Shown: in pieces, positions 44,226-54,927 of the stretch
Layout of the letters: each line of letters begins with the position of its first letter
Numbering within the stretch: the stretch's first letter is position 1
NCBI RefSeq assembly: GCF_000016065.1
Contig: NC_009092.1
Coordinates: forward strand, 1,302,001-1,366,000
Source: Shewanella loihica PV-4
GTDB lineage: Bacteria > Pseudomonadota > Gammaproteobacteria > Enterobacterales > Shewanellaceae
Direction: 5' to 3'
DNA: 64,000 nucleotides
The notes under the pieces: generated by a model
The model's input: only the letters and a program-made list of their open reading frames with translations
Database searches by the model: none
Told to the model about the DNA's origin: nothing
Position numbers and translations under genes: made by a program

Positions 44226-46523
44226 ATGACTAAGCAGATACCAGTGCAGACACCTGCGCAGACACCACTGATAGCGCCAAGTGAAATTGAAGCCCTGCTG
44301 GCTGCCGACTACGTGGATATCTTCGCCTTGTTGGGGATGCATGCTATAGAGATGGCTCCGGCCACTAAGTCTAGTAAGGGCATCAAGGAGGCTAAGGCGG
44401 TAAGCCTGGTCAAACGCCTGGTGGTGCGCTGTTTTCTGCCGGGGGCAGAGCGGGTTGAGCTGATCGCCAAGCAAGATGGCCGCAAGGTGGCCGAGCTGGA
44501 CAAGTGCCACGATGAGGGGATCTTTGCCGGGCTCGCCGGGCGGCGCATCAACCCTTTCGAGTATCGCCTGCGAGTGCATTATCCTTTCAGCGTCGAGGAG
44601 ATAAACGACCCTTACCAATATGCCAGCCTGCTGAGTGATGAGGCGCTGTACCTCTTCAGCGAGGGGCGTCAGGAGCAGGCCTATCGTTTCATGGGGGCCA
44701 ACTGGCGTGAGGTCGATGGGGTGAGCGGCGTGCAGTTTTGTGTCTGGGCGCCCAATGCCAAGCGGGTCTCTCTGGTGCACGATGCCATCGACTGGGACGG
44801 CAGACGTCAGGTGATGCGCCACCATCCGGCCAATGGCGTGTGGGAGATCTTCATCCCCTCGATGAAGGCGCTGACCCACTATAAATATGAGATTGTCACT
44901 CAGGAGGGAGAGCGACTGCTCAAGGCCGATCCCTTCGGCCGCGCCATGCAGGGCGCCCCGGGTAACGCTTCAATCGTACCGCCCCAGCTCGACTATGCCT
45001 GGCAGGATAAGCGCTGGCTGGCGAAACGGGCCAAGCAGAGCTGGCACGATCAGCCCATCTCCATCTATGAGGTGCATCTTGGATCCTGGCGTCGCCAGGG
45101 GGAAAACGGCGAGCAGTATCTCAGCTATAGCCAGCTTATCGATCAGCTGATCCCCTATGTGGTCGAGATGGGCTACACCCATCTGCAACTGATGCCCCTG
45201 TGCGAATATCCCTTCGACGGCTCCTGGGGCTATCAACCGGTCGGCCTGTTTGCGCCGACCCACAGATTCGGCCAGCCTCACGAGCTCAAGGCCTTCGTCG
45301 ATGCTTGTCATCAGGCCGGCATAGGGGTGATCCTCGACTGGGTCGCGGCGCATTTCCCCAAGGATCCCCATGGACTGACCCGCTTCGACGGCTCCTGTCT
45401 CTATGAGCATGAGGATCCCCGTCAGGGAGAGCATCCAGATTGGGATACCCTTATCTACAACTATGGCCGCGGCGAGGTGCAGAGCTATCTGCTCAGCAAC
45501 GCCCATTACTGGCTGCAGGAGTTTCATTTAGATGGCTTGCGCCTGGACGCCGTCTCTTCCATGCTTTATCTCGACTACAGCCGCGAGCCCCATCAGTGGC
45601 TGCCTAACGCCCATGGCGGGCGCGAGAATCTGGATGCCATCGCCTTCTTGCAGGACCTCAACACGCGTCTCTACCAAGGCTTTCCCGGCATCATGATGAT
45701 CGCCGAAGAGTCCACCGCCTGGCCCGGTGTCACCAAGCGGGTCGATGAGGGCGGCCTGGGCTTCGGCTTTAAGTGGAATATGGGCTGGATGAACGACAGC
45801 CTGAACTATATCGGCCGGGATCCCATCCATCGTAGCCATCATCATAACGAGCTGACCTTCAGCCTGATGTACTGCTTCACCGAGCAGTTCATCCTGTCGC
45901 TGAGCCATGACGAGGTGGTGCATGGCAAGGGCTCCTTGCTGCATAAGATCCCCGGCGACGACTGGCAGAAGTTTGCCACCCTGCGGGCCTATCTGGGCTT
46001 CATGTGGGGCCATCCCGGTAAGAAGCTGCTCTTCATGGGCGCAGATTTTGCCCAGCGCGACGAGTGGGATCATCAGCATAGCCTCGACTGGCACCTACTG
46101 GCGTTCGAGCCCCACCAGGGGATGCAGCGCTGGGTGAAAGATCTCAACAGCCTCTATCGTCAGAGCGTTGCCCTCTATGGCGACGATCACCACGGCGAGG
46201 GCTTTAGTTGGCTTGACTGCGATAACGCCAGCGCCAGCGTACTGAGTTTTATCCGCCAGAGCGGCGACAAGCAGCTGATCTTTATTGTTAATATGACCCC
46301 AGAGGTCTACCGTGAGTTTCGCATCGGTCTGCCGCAGCCCGGGCGCTACCATGAGCGCCTCAACAGCGACAGCCACTATTATGGCGGCAGCGACGTGGGC
46401 AATCAGGGGGTTATCCACACCGAGCCCGAGGCCTATCAGGGCCAAGCTCAGAGTGCCTGCATCAGCGTGCCGCCGCTGGCCTGTCTGGTGCTGGAACTGG
46501 ACGAGAGTGTGTCATGCGACTGA
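44226..46523 (+). CDS. glgB: 1,4-alpha-glucan branching enzyme
   Basis: The 765-residue GH13 enzyme adds alpha-1,6 branches to glycogen. It has an N-terminal extension of about 80 residues starting with a short Gln/Pro/Thr repeat (VQTPAQTPL), then a CBM48 module ([21 protein letters not shown]). The barrel follows, with the nucleophile Asp in [17 protein letters not shown], the acid Glu in [13 protein letters not shown] and [13 protein letters not shown]. The C-terminal beta domain is complete. The stop codon lies 10 bases inside the start of glgX, indicating translational coupling. Confidence 0.96.
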   Translation: MTKQIPVQTPAQTPLIAPSEIEALLAADYVDIFALLGMHAIEMAPATKSSKGIKEAKAVSLVKRLVVRCFLPGAERVELIAKQDGRKVAELDKCHDEGIFAGLAGRRINPFEYRLRVHYPFSVEEINDPYQYASLLSDEALYLFSEGRQEQAYRFMGANWREVDGVSGVQFCVWAPNAKRVSLVHDAIDWDGRRQVMRHHPANGVWEIFIPSMKALTHYKYEIVTQEGERLLKADPFGRAMQGAPGNASIVPPQLDYAWQDKRWLAKRAKQSWHDQPISIYEVHLGSWRRQGENGEQYLSYSQLIDQLIPYVVEMGYTHLQLMPLCEYPFDGSWGYQPVGLFAPTHRFGQPHELKAFVDACHQAGIGVILDWVAAHFPKDPHGLTRFDGSCLYEHEDPRQGEHPDWDTLIYNYGRGEVQSYLLSNAHYWLQEFHLDGLRLDAVSSMLYLDYSREPHQWLPNAHGGRENLDAIAFLQDLNTRLYQGFPGIMMIAEESTAWPGVTKRVDEGGLGFGFKWNMGWMNDSLNYIGRDPIHRSHHHNELTFSLMYCFTEQFILSLSHDEVVHGKGSLLHKIPGDDWQKFATLRAYLGFMWGHPGKKLLFMGADFAQRDEWDHQHSLDWHLLAFEPHQGMQRWVKDLNSLYRQSVALYGDDHHGEGFSWLDCDNASASVLSFIRQSGDKQLIFIVNMTPEVYREFRIGLPQPGRYHERLNSDSHYYGGSDVGNQGVIHTEPEAYQGQAQSACISVPPLACLVLELDESVSCD

Positions 46524-48715
46524 CCCACGGCAAGCCTTATCCCTTGGGGGCAACCTTAGATAGCGAGGGGGTGAACTTCGCGCTGTTTTCCGCCCACGCC
46601 ACTGCCGTCTACCTCTGTCTGTTTGACGAGGAGGATAGGGAAGTGGCCAGGCTGCGTCTCGAGCGTCAGTCCCAGCAGATCTGGCATGGCCATGTGTCTG
46701 GGCTCAGGGCGGGTTGCCGCTACGGCTACCGGGTCGATGGCCCCTATCAGCCCTTGATTGGCCACAGATTTAATGTCAACAAGCTGCTGCTCGACCCCTA
46801 CGCCAGGCGCCTGAGCGGCGCGATTAAAGATCATAAATCCCACTACGGCTATCAGTTTGGTCATGAGCAGGAAGACTTAAGTTTTTGCGAGCTGGATAAC
46901 GCCGAGCGGATGCCCAAATGTGTGGTGGTGGATCTCGAAAACCTTAAGCCCATAACGCCCCTAGTGAATCCCTTCGATCAGAGTGACAGCCCGCTGTCCC
47001 TGCGTCGCAGCGTGATCTACGAGCTGCATGTGAAGGGCTTTAGCCAGCAAAATCCCGAGGTGGCCAGTGAGCGTCGTGGCCGCTTCGCTGGCCTTGGCGA
47101 CCCTGCTAGCCTGCAGCACCTGAAAAGCCTCGGGGTCACAGCCGTCGAGCTTCTGCCTGTGCAGCAGTTTGTCACCGAGGCCTTCCTGCAGCAGAAGGGG
47201 CTGACTAACTACTGGGGTTACAACACCATAGGCTATTTCGCGCCCCATCAGGCCTACCTAAGCGAGTCAATAAGCGAGTCTGAGGGCGATGGAGCGATAG
47301 AGGAGTTTCGCGACATGGTCAGCGCCCTGCACGGCGCCGGCATAGAGGTGATCCTGGATGTGGTCTACAACCATAGCGCCGAGGGCAATCGTCTCGGGCC
47401 TACCTATAGCTTTAAGGGGATAGACAACCTCAGCTACTACCGTCTCCACCCCAGCGAGCCGCGCTACTACATCAATGACACAGGCTGCGGCAATACCCTC
47501 AACCTGTCCAATCCCAGGGTATTACAGCTGGTGATGGACTCGCTGCGCTACTGGGTCGAGGTGATGGGGGTCGATGGCTTCAGGTTCGATCTGGCCAGCA
47601 CCCTGGGGCGGGAGGATCATGGCTTCGATGTGGGGTCTGGCTTCTTCGATGCCATCAGCCAGGATCCTGTTCTCAGCCGGGTGCGTCTCATAGCCGAGCC
47701 CTGGGACATAGGCCCTGGTGGCTATCAGCTGGGGCAGTTTCCCATAAGCTGGAGCGAGTGGAACGACAGGTATCGCGATACGGTGCGCCGTTTCTGGCGC
47801 GGCGATGCCGGCATGTTGCCCGAGTTCGCCACCCGTTTTCATGGATCCAGCGATCTGTTCGAACACGCCGCGCGCAAGCCCGCCGCCAGCATCAATTTTA
47901 TCACCAGCCATGACGGCTTCACCCTGATGGATCTGGTGAGCTATCGCCACAAGCACAATCAGGCCAACGGCGAGCAGAATCGCGACGGCCACAACGAGAA
48001 CTACAGCGACAACTATGGCCACGAGGGGCAGAGCGACGAGCTGGCGCTCACCGCACTGCGTGCTCGCCAGTGCCGCAACATGCTCACCACACTGTTTATG
48101 TCTCAGGGTGTGCCCATGTTGCTGGCCGGCGATGAGGTGGGTCATAGCCAGCTGGGCAACAACAACGCCTATTGCCAGGACAACCCCGCCAGCTGGCTCG
48201 ATTGGCGCAAGGATATCGACAGTGATGAACTGCTGAGTTTCACCGCTAACCTCATCAAGCTGCGTCGCCGTTTCCCCATGCTGTGCCACAGAGACTATAT
48301 CCACGAGAGCGCCAACCAGGCCTCCCCAGGACTCGACTGGTTCTGTCGACAGGGCGAGCCCATGACAAAGGCCCACTGGGGCGAGGCGCAGACCCGCACC
48401 CTGAGCCTGGTGATCAGTGGCGAGTTGGAGGCCCAGGCCGGTTGCCGACAGGCGCTGCTGCTGATGTTTAACGCCGACAACAGGCCCCAGCAGTTCACCC
48501 TGCCGAGTCTCGAGGGGATAGTGCAGTGGCAGTGTCTGCTCAGTACCCAGGACAGCCCCCAGTATGGCGAGTCCGCCAGCTATCAGGCCCTGCTGCAGGG
48601 GGCCAGTCTGTTGCTGCAGGACCGTAGCCTGATGATCTATTACGCCCAATTTACCTCAGCGCAAGAAGAGCCCTCAGCGAGAGAAATGCCCTCGGCAAAA
48701 GGAGAGTCTAGATGA
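46514..48715 (+). CDS. glgX: Glycogen debranching enzyme
   Basis: The 733-residue GH13 isoamylase-type enzyme hydrolyses alpha-1,6 branches of phosphorylase-limit dextrin. It has an N-terminal CBM48 ([21 protein letters not shown]) and the catalytic acids in [13 protein letters not shown] and [19 protein letters not shown], plus [18 protein letters not shown] Ser/Glu-rich insert ([15 protein letters not shown], about residue 250) from a short internal duplication is unusual. The C-terminus is Glu/Ser/Pro-rich. Start overlaps the glgB end and stop overlaps the glgP start (ATGA). Confidence 0.95.
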   Translation: MRLTHGKPYPLGATLDSEGVNFALFSAHATAVYLCLFDEEDREVARLRLERQSQQIWHGHVSGLRAGCRYGYRVDGPYQPLIGHRFNVNKLLLDPYARRLSGAIKDHKSHYGYQFGHEQEDLSFCELDNAERMPKCVVVDLENLKPITPLVNPFDQSDSPLSLRRSVIYELHVKGFSQQNPEVASERRGRFAGLGDPASLQHLKSLGVTAVELLPVQQFVTEAFLQQKGLTNYWGYNTIGYFAPHQAYLSESISESEGDGAIEEFRDMVSALHGAGIEVILDVVYNHSAEGNRLGPTYSFKGIDNLSYYRLHPSEPRYYINDTGCGNTLNLSNPRVLQLVMDSLRYWVEVMGVDGFRFDLASTLGREDHGFDVGSGFFDAISQDPVLSRVRLIAEPWDIGPGGYQLGQFPISWSEWNDRYRDTVRRFWRGDAGMLPEFATRFHGSSDLFEHAARKPAASINFITSHDGFTLMDLVSYRHKHNQANGEQNRDGHNENYSDNYGHEGQSDELALTALRARQCRNMLTTLFMSQGVPMLLAGDEVGHSQLGNNNAYCQDNPASWLDWRKDIDSDELLSFTANLIKLRRRFPMLCHRDYIHESANQASPGLDWFCRQGEPMTKAHWGEAQTRTLSLVISGELEAQAGCRQALLLMFNADNRPQQFTLPSLEGIVQWQCLLSTQDSPQYGESASYQALLQGASLLLQDRSLMIYYAQFTSAQEEPSAREMPSAKGESR

Positions 48716-51222
48716 GTTCGACAGCTAAGCCGGTGAAGTCCACTAAAACGAGTAAGACTAGCAGCAAGCCTGTGGTAAAGGTCGAAGCCAAGGCCGACAG
48801 CCTTATCTGCGATCCCTGTGAGACCCTGGGGGCCTGTTTCGAGCGTCACATCGACAAGAGTCTGACCCCCAAGGAGCGTGACGAGCAGGCGCTGTTCTAC
48901 GCCTTCGCTATGAGCGTGAAAGATCAGATGCTGCCAAAGTGGCGCGCCACCCGCCAGCTGGATCGCGACACGGGCAACAAGAAGGTCGCCTACCTGTCGC
49001 TGGAGTTCCTCATGGGGCGGGCCCTTGGCAATGCGCTGCTGAATCTGGATATGAACGATGAGAGCGCCCAAGTATTGAAAGACTATGCTGTGGCGCTGGA
49101 GACTCTGGAGGCTCAGGAGCATGACGCCGGGCTGGGCAACGGCGGCCTGGGACGCCTGGCGGCTTGCTTCCTCGACAGCTGCGCCAGCCTGGATCTCAAT
49201 GTCACCGGCTACGGCATAAGGTATGAGTACGGCATGTTCGCCCAGAAGCTGTGTGACGGCTATCAGGTGGAGCGCCCCGACCGCTGGCTCAGGGACGGCA
49301 ACCCCTGGGAGGTGAGGGTGCCGAGCCACAACGTGACTGTGCCTTTCTTCGGCCATACCGAGTCCTATATCGACCGCGACGGTAAGCGCCAATACACTTG
49401 GGTGGAGACTCAGGATGTGCTGGCGGTGGCCTATGACATCCCTGTGCCCGGCTATCGGAACGAGCGGATAAACACCCTCAGGCTGTGGAAGTCTGAGGCC
49501 ACGGACGATTTCGATCTCGAGGAGTTTAACCAGGGGGATTATACCGAGGCGGTGGCCCGTAAGAACCTGGCGGAGCAGATCACCATGGTGCTCTATCCCA
49601 ACGATGCCAGCGAGAATGGTAAGGAGCTGAGGCTGCGCCAGCAATATTTTCTTTCTTCTGCCAGCCTGCAGGATCTGCTCAATACCTGGGTGAGCCAGCG
49701 CGGCCCCGACTTTAGGGATTTTGCCCGCCAGCATGTGATGCAGCTTAACGACACTCACCCCAGCGTGGCGATCCCCGAGTTGATGCGCCTCTTGATGGAC
49801 AAGTATGGTCTGTCCTGGGAGCAGGCCTGGGATATCACCAGCCAGACCATGGCCTACACCAACCACACCCTGCTACCCGAGGCGCTGGAGCGTTGGCCGG
49901 TGCGCATGTTCGCCCACATGCTGCCCAGGTTGCTGGATATCATCTATGAGATCAACGCCCGCTACCTGGACATGGTAGCTCACCATTGGCCGGGCGATGG
50001 CGACAAGCTGCGAGCCATGTCGATCATCGAAGAAGGCGATGAGCCCCATATCCGCATGGCTTACCTGGCGATCGTCGCCAGCTTCTCGGTGAACGGCGTC
50101 GCCGGGCTGCATACTCAGCTGTTAACCTCTGGCCTGTTTAAGGACTTTTATGCCTTGTGGCCCGAGAAGTTCAACAACAAGACCAACGGCGTGACCCCGA
50201 GACGCTGGCTGGCTCAGAGTAACCCGGCGCTGGCCGAGCTGCTGGGCAAGCGGTTAGGCGAAGGCTGGGTGAAAGATCTTAGCCGTCTCAGCGCGCTCAA
50301 TGCCTTCACCGATGACGAGGGGCTGCTCAAGGCCTGGCAGGAGGTCAAGCATGGCAACAAGCAACAGCTGGCCGAGCTGGTGGAGCAGGAGTGCGACGTT
50401 CGCTTCGACCCTAAGATGATGTTCGATGTGCAGGTGAAACGCATTCACGAATATAAGCGTCAGCTGCTCAATATCCTGCATGTGATCCACCTTTATCACC
50501 AGATCCAGCAGGGTAAACTCACGGATATCACCCCTAGGTGCGTGCTGATCGGCGGCAAGGCGGCCCCTGGCTATGCCATGGCCAAGCTGTTGATTAAGCT
50601 CGCTAACAATGTGGCCCACATGGTCAACTCGGATCCCCTGGTGACGCCTTATCTGCGTTTCGCCTTCTACCCCAACTATAACGTCAGCGCCATGGAACGG
50701 ATCTGCCCGGCGACGGATCTCTCCGAGCAGATCTCTACCGCCGGCAAGGAGGCCTCGGGCACGGGCAACATGAAGTTTATGATGAACGGCGCCCTCACCA
50801 TAGGCACCCTGGATGGCGCCAATATCGAGATGCTCGAAGAGGTGGGCGAAGATAACTTCTTCCTTTTCGGCCTGAGGGCCGACGAGGTGGAGGCTTTGAG
50901 GCCCCACTACGATCCCCTGCACTTTATCGCCAAGTCACAGGCGCTGACCGAGGTGATGAACCTGCTGGAGAGTGGCCACTTTAACCTGCTGGAGCCGGGG
51001 ATCTTCGACCCCATCATCAACAGCATACGTTGTCCTCGGGATCCTTGGATGACCGCCGCCGATTTCGAGTCTTACCGGCTCGCTCAGGTGCAGGCGGCCA
51101 AGGCCTACCGGGATCCCCACCATTGGACACAGATGAGCATACGCAATACCGCCGCCAGTGGTCGCTTCTCCAGCGATGTCACCATTGGTCAATATCGAGA
51201 CGAGATCTGGGGGATAGCCTAA
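48712..51222 (+). CDS. glgP: Glycogen phosphorylase
   Basis: The 836-residue PLP enzyme releases glucose-1-phosphate from glycogen ends. The PLP-lysine region reads EASGTGNMKFMMNGALTIGTLDGANIE, and the N-terminal domain GNGGLGRLAACFLDS and the RRWLAQSNP region are intact. The first 30 or so residues are a low-complexity Lys/Ser/Thr/Val extension (KSTKTSKTSSKPVVKVEAKA) not found in short homologues. Its start overlaps the glgX stop. A 78-base spacer separates it from glgC. Confidence 0.96.
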   Translation: MSSTAKPVKSTKTSKTSSKPVVKVEAKADSLICDPCETLGACFERHIDKSLTPKERDEQALFYAFAMSVKDQMLPKWRATRQLDRDTGNKKVAYLSLEFLMGRALGNALLNLDMNDESAQVLKDYAVALETLEAQEHDAGLGNGGLGRLAACFLDSCASLDLNVTGYGIRYEYGMFAQKLCDGYQVERPDRWLRDGNPWEVRVPSHNVTVPFFGHTESYIDRDGKRQYTWVETQDVLAVAYDIPVPGYRNERINTLRLWKSEATDDFDLEEFNQGDYTEAVARKNLAEQITMVLYPNDASENGKELRLRQQYFLSSASLQDLLNTWVSQRGPDFRDFARQHVMQLNDTHPSVAIPELMRLLMDKYGLSWEQAWDITSQTMAYTNHTLLPEALERWPVRMFAHMLPRLLDIIYEINARYLDMVAHHWPGDGDKLRAMSIIEEGDEPHIRMAYLAIVASFSVNGVAGLHTQLLTSGLFKDFYALWPEKFNNKTNGVTPRRWLAQSNPALAELLGKRLGEGWVKDLSRLSALNAFTDDEGLLKAWQEVKHGNKQQLAELVEQECDVRFDPKMMFDVQVKRIHEYKRQLLNILHVIHLYHQIQQGKLTDITPRCVLIGGKAAPGYAMAKLLIKLANNVAHMVNSDPLVTPYLRFAFYPNYNVSAMERICPATDLSEQISTAGKEASGTGNMKFMMNGALTIGTLDGANIEMLEEVGEDNFFLFGLRADEVEALRPHYDPLHFIAKSQALTEVMNLLESGHFNLLEPGIFDPIINSIRCPRDPWMTAADFESYRLAQVQAAKAYRDPHHWTQMSIRNTAASGRFSSDVTIGQYRDEIWGIA

Positions 51223-51300
51223 TGACGTTTATCGAGCTAAGTCGGGCCGCCGCGGCGCCCAAGCAACTGGTGTGTTTTTTATCTCAAGGAGTGAGTACCT

Positions 51301-52575
51301 ATGCCTAACATGAATCCTAGCCCACGTTATATCAGTAATTTAACCCGAGAAACCTATGCATTAATCTTGGCCGGGGGGCGAGGTTCACGTCTGCATGAAT
51401 TGACCGACTGGCGCGCCAAGCCGTCGCTCTATTTCGGGGGTAAGTTCCGCATCATCGACTTCCCGCTGTCGAACTGCATCAACTCGGGCATTCGCCGCAT
51501 CGGCGTGGTGACCCAGTACAAGTCGCACTCGTTGATCCGCCACGTGATGCGCGGCTGGGGCCACTTCAAGAAGGAGCTGGGGGAGTCGGTGGAGATCCTG
51601 CCCGCCTCTCAGCGTTACTCCGAGAGCTGGTATAAGGGTACGGCCGATGCGGTATTTCAGAATATCGACATCATACGCCATGAGCTGCCCAAGTATGTGA
51701 TGATCCTCTCTGGCGATCACGTCTATCGCATGGACTATGCGGGCCTGCTGGCCGCCCATGCCGAGTCGGGCGCCGACATGACGGTCTCCTGCCTCGAGGT
51801 GCCGGTGGCCGAGGCGGCGGGTGCCTTTGGGGTGGTCGAGGTGGATGAGCGCAACAAGATTTTGGGTTTCGAAGAGAAACCTGAGCTGCCCAAGCACCTG
51901 CCGGAAAATCCCGAGATGTGTCTGGCGTCTATGGGTAACTATGTGTTTAACACAGAGTTTTTGTTCGAGCAGCTCAAGAAAGATGCCATGAACGAGAACT
52001 CGGATCGCGACTTTGGCAAGGATATCATCCCGTCGATTATCGAGGGGCACGAGGTCTATGCCCACCCGTTCAGAAGTGGCTTCACCGATGAGGAGGCCTA
52101 CTGGCGTGACGTGGGCACCCTGGATTCCTTCTGGCAGGCTAACATGGAGCTGCTATCGCCCACCCCGGCGCTGAATCTTTATGATGCCAAGTGGCCCATC
52201 TGGACCTTCCAGGAGCAGCTGCCGCCGGCCAAGTTTGTCTTCGATGACGACGAGCGTCGCGGCATGGCGGTGGACTCCATCGTCTCCGGTGGCTGTATCA
52301 TCTCTGGCTCTACCGTGAGACGCAGCGTGCTGTTTAACGAGGTGCAGGTCTGCTCCTACTCCACGGTGGAAAACGCTGTGGTACTGCCCGATGTGGTGGT
52401 GCTGCGTCACTGCCAGATCAAGAATGCCATCTTAGACAGAGGCTGCATCATCCCCGAGGGTACGGTAATTGGCCACGACCATGATCACGACAGGGCGCGG
52501 GGCTTTAGGGTTTCGGAAGGTGGGATCACCCTGGTGACCCGTGACATGTTGGGGTTACCGGTGGGTTATGAGTAA
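51301..52575 (+). CDS. glgC: Glucose-1-phosphate adenylyltransferase (ADP-glucose pyrophosphorylase)
   Basis: The 424-residue enzyme makes ADP-glucose from glucose-1-phosphate and ATP, the committed and allosterically controlled step of glycogen synthesis. Motifs seen are [19 protein letters not shown] (nucleotide loop, activator-binding lysine region), [16 protein letters not shown] (substrate lysine) and a left-handed beta-helix C-terminus ([17 protein letters not shown]). AAGGAG lies nine bases before the ATG. A start overlapping its stop is available to glgA. Confidence 0.96.
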   Translation: MPNMNPSPRYISNLTRETYALILAGGRGSRLHELTDWRAKPSLYFGGKFRIIDFPLSNCINSGIRRIGVVTQYKSHSLIRHVMRGWGHFKKELGESVEILPASQRYSESWYKGTADAVFQNIDIIRHELPKYVMILSGDHVYRMDYAGLLAAHAESGADMTVSCLEVPVAEAAGAFGVVEVDERNKILGFEEKPELPKHLPENPEMCLASMGNYVFNTEFLFEQLKKDAMNENSDRDFGKDIIPSIIEGHEVYAHPFRSGFTDEEAYWRDVGTLDSFWQANMELLSPTPALNLYDAKWPIWTFQEQLPPAKFVFDDDERRGMAVDSIVSGGCIISGSTVRRSVLFNEVQVCSYSTVENAVVLPDVVVLRHCQIKNAILDRGCIIPEGTVIGHDHDHDRARGFRVSEGGITLVTRDMLGLPVGYE

Positions 52576-52594
52576 GACGCAGAAGGAGAGCGCC

Positions 52595-54217
52595 ATGAAG
52601 CGCGTGTTGATGGTCGCCGCCGAAAATGGCGCGCTCAAGGGTGCCAAGGTGGGCGGCATGGCCGATGTGATCCGCGACCTGCCGGGCGCCCTCTATCCTC
52701 TGGGGGTGTGTAGCGATGTGATCATGCCAAGCTATGGTTTTCTGCATCGTCAGCAGGGGGCCGAGCCGCTGGGTGAACTGGTGGTCGACTTCTATGGCCA
52801 GCCCCATTGGCTGACCCTCTACCGCGCATCGCATCCCAGTCTGCCTGAGGTGAACCTGTTTCTGTTGGATCATCCACTGTTCGATCAGGGGGGTAAGATC
52901 TACACCCCGGGGGCGAGCGATCGCCCCTTCGCCGAGGACGCCAACAAGTTCGCCCTGTTCTGCCTCGGGGTCGCCAAGGCGGTGTTGTCCGGCTTGATGT
53001 CAAGGCCGGATCATCTGCATCTGCATGACTGGCACTGCGGCGTGCTGGCGCTGCTGCGCGCCTTTGCCCCCGAGTATGCCGCGCTGCAGGCGATCCCCTG
53101 TGTGCTGTCTATCCACAATCTGGCGATTCAGGGGGCGCGGCCCTTAACTCAGGAGCACTCCTCACTGCAGGCCTGGTTGCCGAGTCTGTTCGCCTCGCTT
53201 GAGCGTGACGCACTCAATCAGGTGATCGATCCCAGGTACCCCCAATGCTTCAATCCGCTGCGGGCCGCCATAGTGCTGAGCGATCGCGTGCATCTGGTGT
53301 CGCCCAGCTATGCCCAGGAGGTGCTGCGTCCCTCATCGCCCGATAAAGGGTTTATTGGCGGCGAAGGCTTAGAGGCGGACCTTCAGCAGAAACAGCAAGC
53401 GGGTGCGTTGCATGGCATCTTAAACGGCTGCGAGTATCCGAGTAAGTTGAAACGTTCGGGTCAGCTCAGCAAGCGTCAGGCGCTGCTCAGGGGCAACACA
53501 GACAAGCTGTTGCCGCTCATCGATAGCGCCGAGCAGGCGATACAAGGTTGGTTATGTCAGACGCCTTGGGTGCGCAGCGTCGATCAGCTGGCGCTGATGT
53601 CTCTTGCTCGGCTGAGGCGACAGTCGGAGTTTCAGGATGCCCCCAGGCTGCTGCTGACCTCTGTGGGGCGCCTGACGGATCAGAAGATGGCGATCCTCTG
53701 CTATCGTGACCAGCAGGGTATCAGCACACTAGAATATCTGCTAAAGCTCTTGGCTGAGCATGCGCCTAATGGCCTGATGGCTATCCTGGGTAGCGGCGAT
53801 CAGGCGATAGAGGCGCAACTGGCACAGCTTGCCGGGCGCTATCAGAACCTGCTCTTTATCAACGGCTTCGACTTGCCATTGTCTGACACCCTGTACGAGT
53901 GCGGTAACCTGTTTATCATGCCCAGCTCCTTCGAGCCCTGCGGCATCAGTCAGATGCTGGCGATGCGGGCCGCTCAGCCCTGCCTGGTGCATGGCGTTGG
54001 GGGGCTGAAAGATACGGTGAGTCATGGCGAAGACGGGTTTGTCTTCTATGGCGACAGTCTGGCGGAGCAGTCGAGCGCTTTGTTGGAGATCTTGGCGCAG
54101 ACCCTGCCGCTCATCGGTAAGGAGGCCTGGCACGTTATCTGCGACAATGCCAGTCAGAAGCGTTTCAGCTGGGGCGCCTCGGCAAAGCGTTACTGTCAGC
54201 ACCTCTACTGCCTTTAA
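52595..54217 (+). CDS. glgA: Glycogen synthase (GT5), divergent and enlarged
   Basis: It transfers glucose from ADP-glucose to the glycogen end. Key parts are the N-terminal ADP-glucose loop GAKVGGMADV (usual KTGGL changed to KVGGM), the His motif SIHNLAIQG, the Arg/Lys motif VGRLTDQKM and the catalytic Glu in PSSFEPCGISQMLAMR. The protein has 540 residues against about 480 for typical GlgA, with extra sequence around residues 170-310. All catalytic residues I can check are retained. ATG 52595 has AAGGAGAG ahead. A second ATG at 52568 overlaps the glgC stop. It is the last gene of the operon. Confidence 0.93.
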   Translation: MKRVLMVAAENGALKGAKVGGMADVIRDLPGALYPLGVCSDVIMPSYGFLHRQQGAEPLGELVVDFYGQPHWLTLYRASHPSLPEVNLFLLDHPLFDQGGKIYTPGASDRPFAEDANKFALFCLGVAKAVLSGLMSRPDHLHLHDWHCGVLALLRAFAPEYAALQAIPCVLSIHNLAIQGARPLTQEHSSLQAWLPSLFASLERDALNQVIDPRYPQCFNPLRAAIVLSDRVHLVSPSYAQEVLRPSSPDKGFIGGEGLEADLQQKQQAGALHGILNGCEYPSKLKRSGQLSKRQALLRGNTDKLLPLIDSAEQAIQGWLCQTPWVRSVDQLALMSLARLRRQSEFQDAPRLLLTSVGRLTDQKMAILCYRDQQGISTLEYLLKLLAEHAPNGLMAILGSGDQAIEAQLAQLAGRYQNLLFINGFDLPLSDTLYECGNLFIMPSSFEPCGISQMLAMRAAQPCLVHGVGGLKDTVSHGEDGFVFYGDSLAEQSSALLEILAQTLPLIGKEAWHVICDNASQKRFSWGASAKRYCQHLYCL

Positions 54218-54260
54218 GCCTCTGGCGAAAGAGACTAACCTGAGTGGCGAACTTGTAGGG

Positions 54261-54734
54261 CTAGCGCAGCAGTTCACCTTCTATGGGATGAAACTGGGTG
54301 GCTGCGTCCATCAGCGCCTTGGCACTGAGCTCAGGCACGCCGTAAACTTCAGTTTCTAGGGAATACTTGCGGCCAATATGTTCGAGCAGCAACGCGAAGT
54401 CGCCATCGCCCGAGAGTAAGACAACAGTATCCACCTCTGGGGCATGCTCCATGATATCTATGGTGATCCCCACGTCCCAGTCGCCCTTGGCGCTGCCGTC
54501 GCTGCGCTGGATATAAGGCTTCAACTTGACCTCGAAGCCGATATGTTTCAGCGCATCCTGAAACTTTATCTGGCCATCATCACCCCGGTCGATGGCATAG
54601 GCTAGCGCCGTAACTATCTCCCCCTGCTCATTAAGTCTCTGCCACATCGCGTGGTAGTTAAACTGACGTCCATAGGCCTGGCGGCAGGTGTAATAGATGT
54701 TTTGTACATCGACAAAGAGGGCGATCCGTTTCAA
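54261..54734 (-). CDS. NYN-domain (LabA/DUF88-like) putative ribonuclease
   Basis: The 157-residue PIN-like NYN protein starts with the conserved IALFVDVQNIYYTCRQAYG (first acidic residue). It has KGDWDVGITIDIME in the middle and VVLLSGDGDFALLLEHIGRK (the SDxD-like motif) after that. NYN proteins are expected RNases; the substrate is unknown. It lies convergent to glgA with 43 bases between, and no shared terminator is evident. Confidence 0.9.
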   Translation of the reverse strand: MKRIALFVDVQNIYYTCRQAYGRQFNYHAMWQRLNEQGEIVTALAYAIDRGDDGQIKFQDALKHIGFEVKLKPYIQRSDGSAKGDWDVGITIDIMEHAPEVDTVVLLSGDGDFALLLEHIGRKYSLETEVYGVPELSAKALMDAATQFHPIEGELLR

Positions 54735-54927
54735 TTTGACAGCTTAGCTTGTTGAGTCATGGCTTGACCTTAACTTAGTGGCTTGATGAGGGGAAGGGGG
54801 CAGAGGGATAAATAGGCTTTGTTAACACTTCGTTGCTTTTGTCACGGGGCGATGTTTAGAATAGGCCTGCAAACCAAGATCACAGTCGCAGTCACTTAAA
54901 TAATAACGATAACAACAGGAGTATGAC

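Noticed and set aside
47522..49866. Two very long minus-strand open frames (about 375 and 408 codons) opposite glgX and glgP
   Set aside because: They are fully antisense to strongly conserved genes, have no family resemblance or ribosome sites, and such frames arise from codon bias in the real genes.
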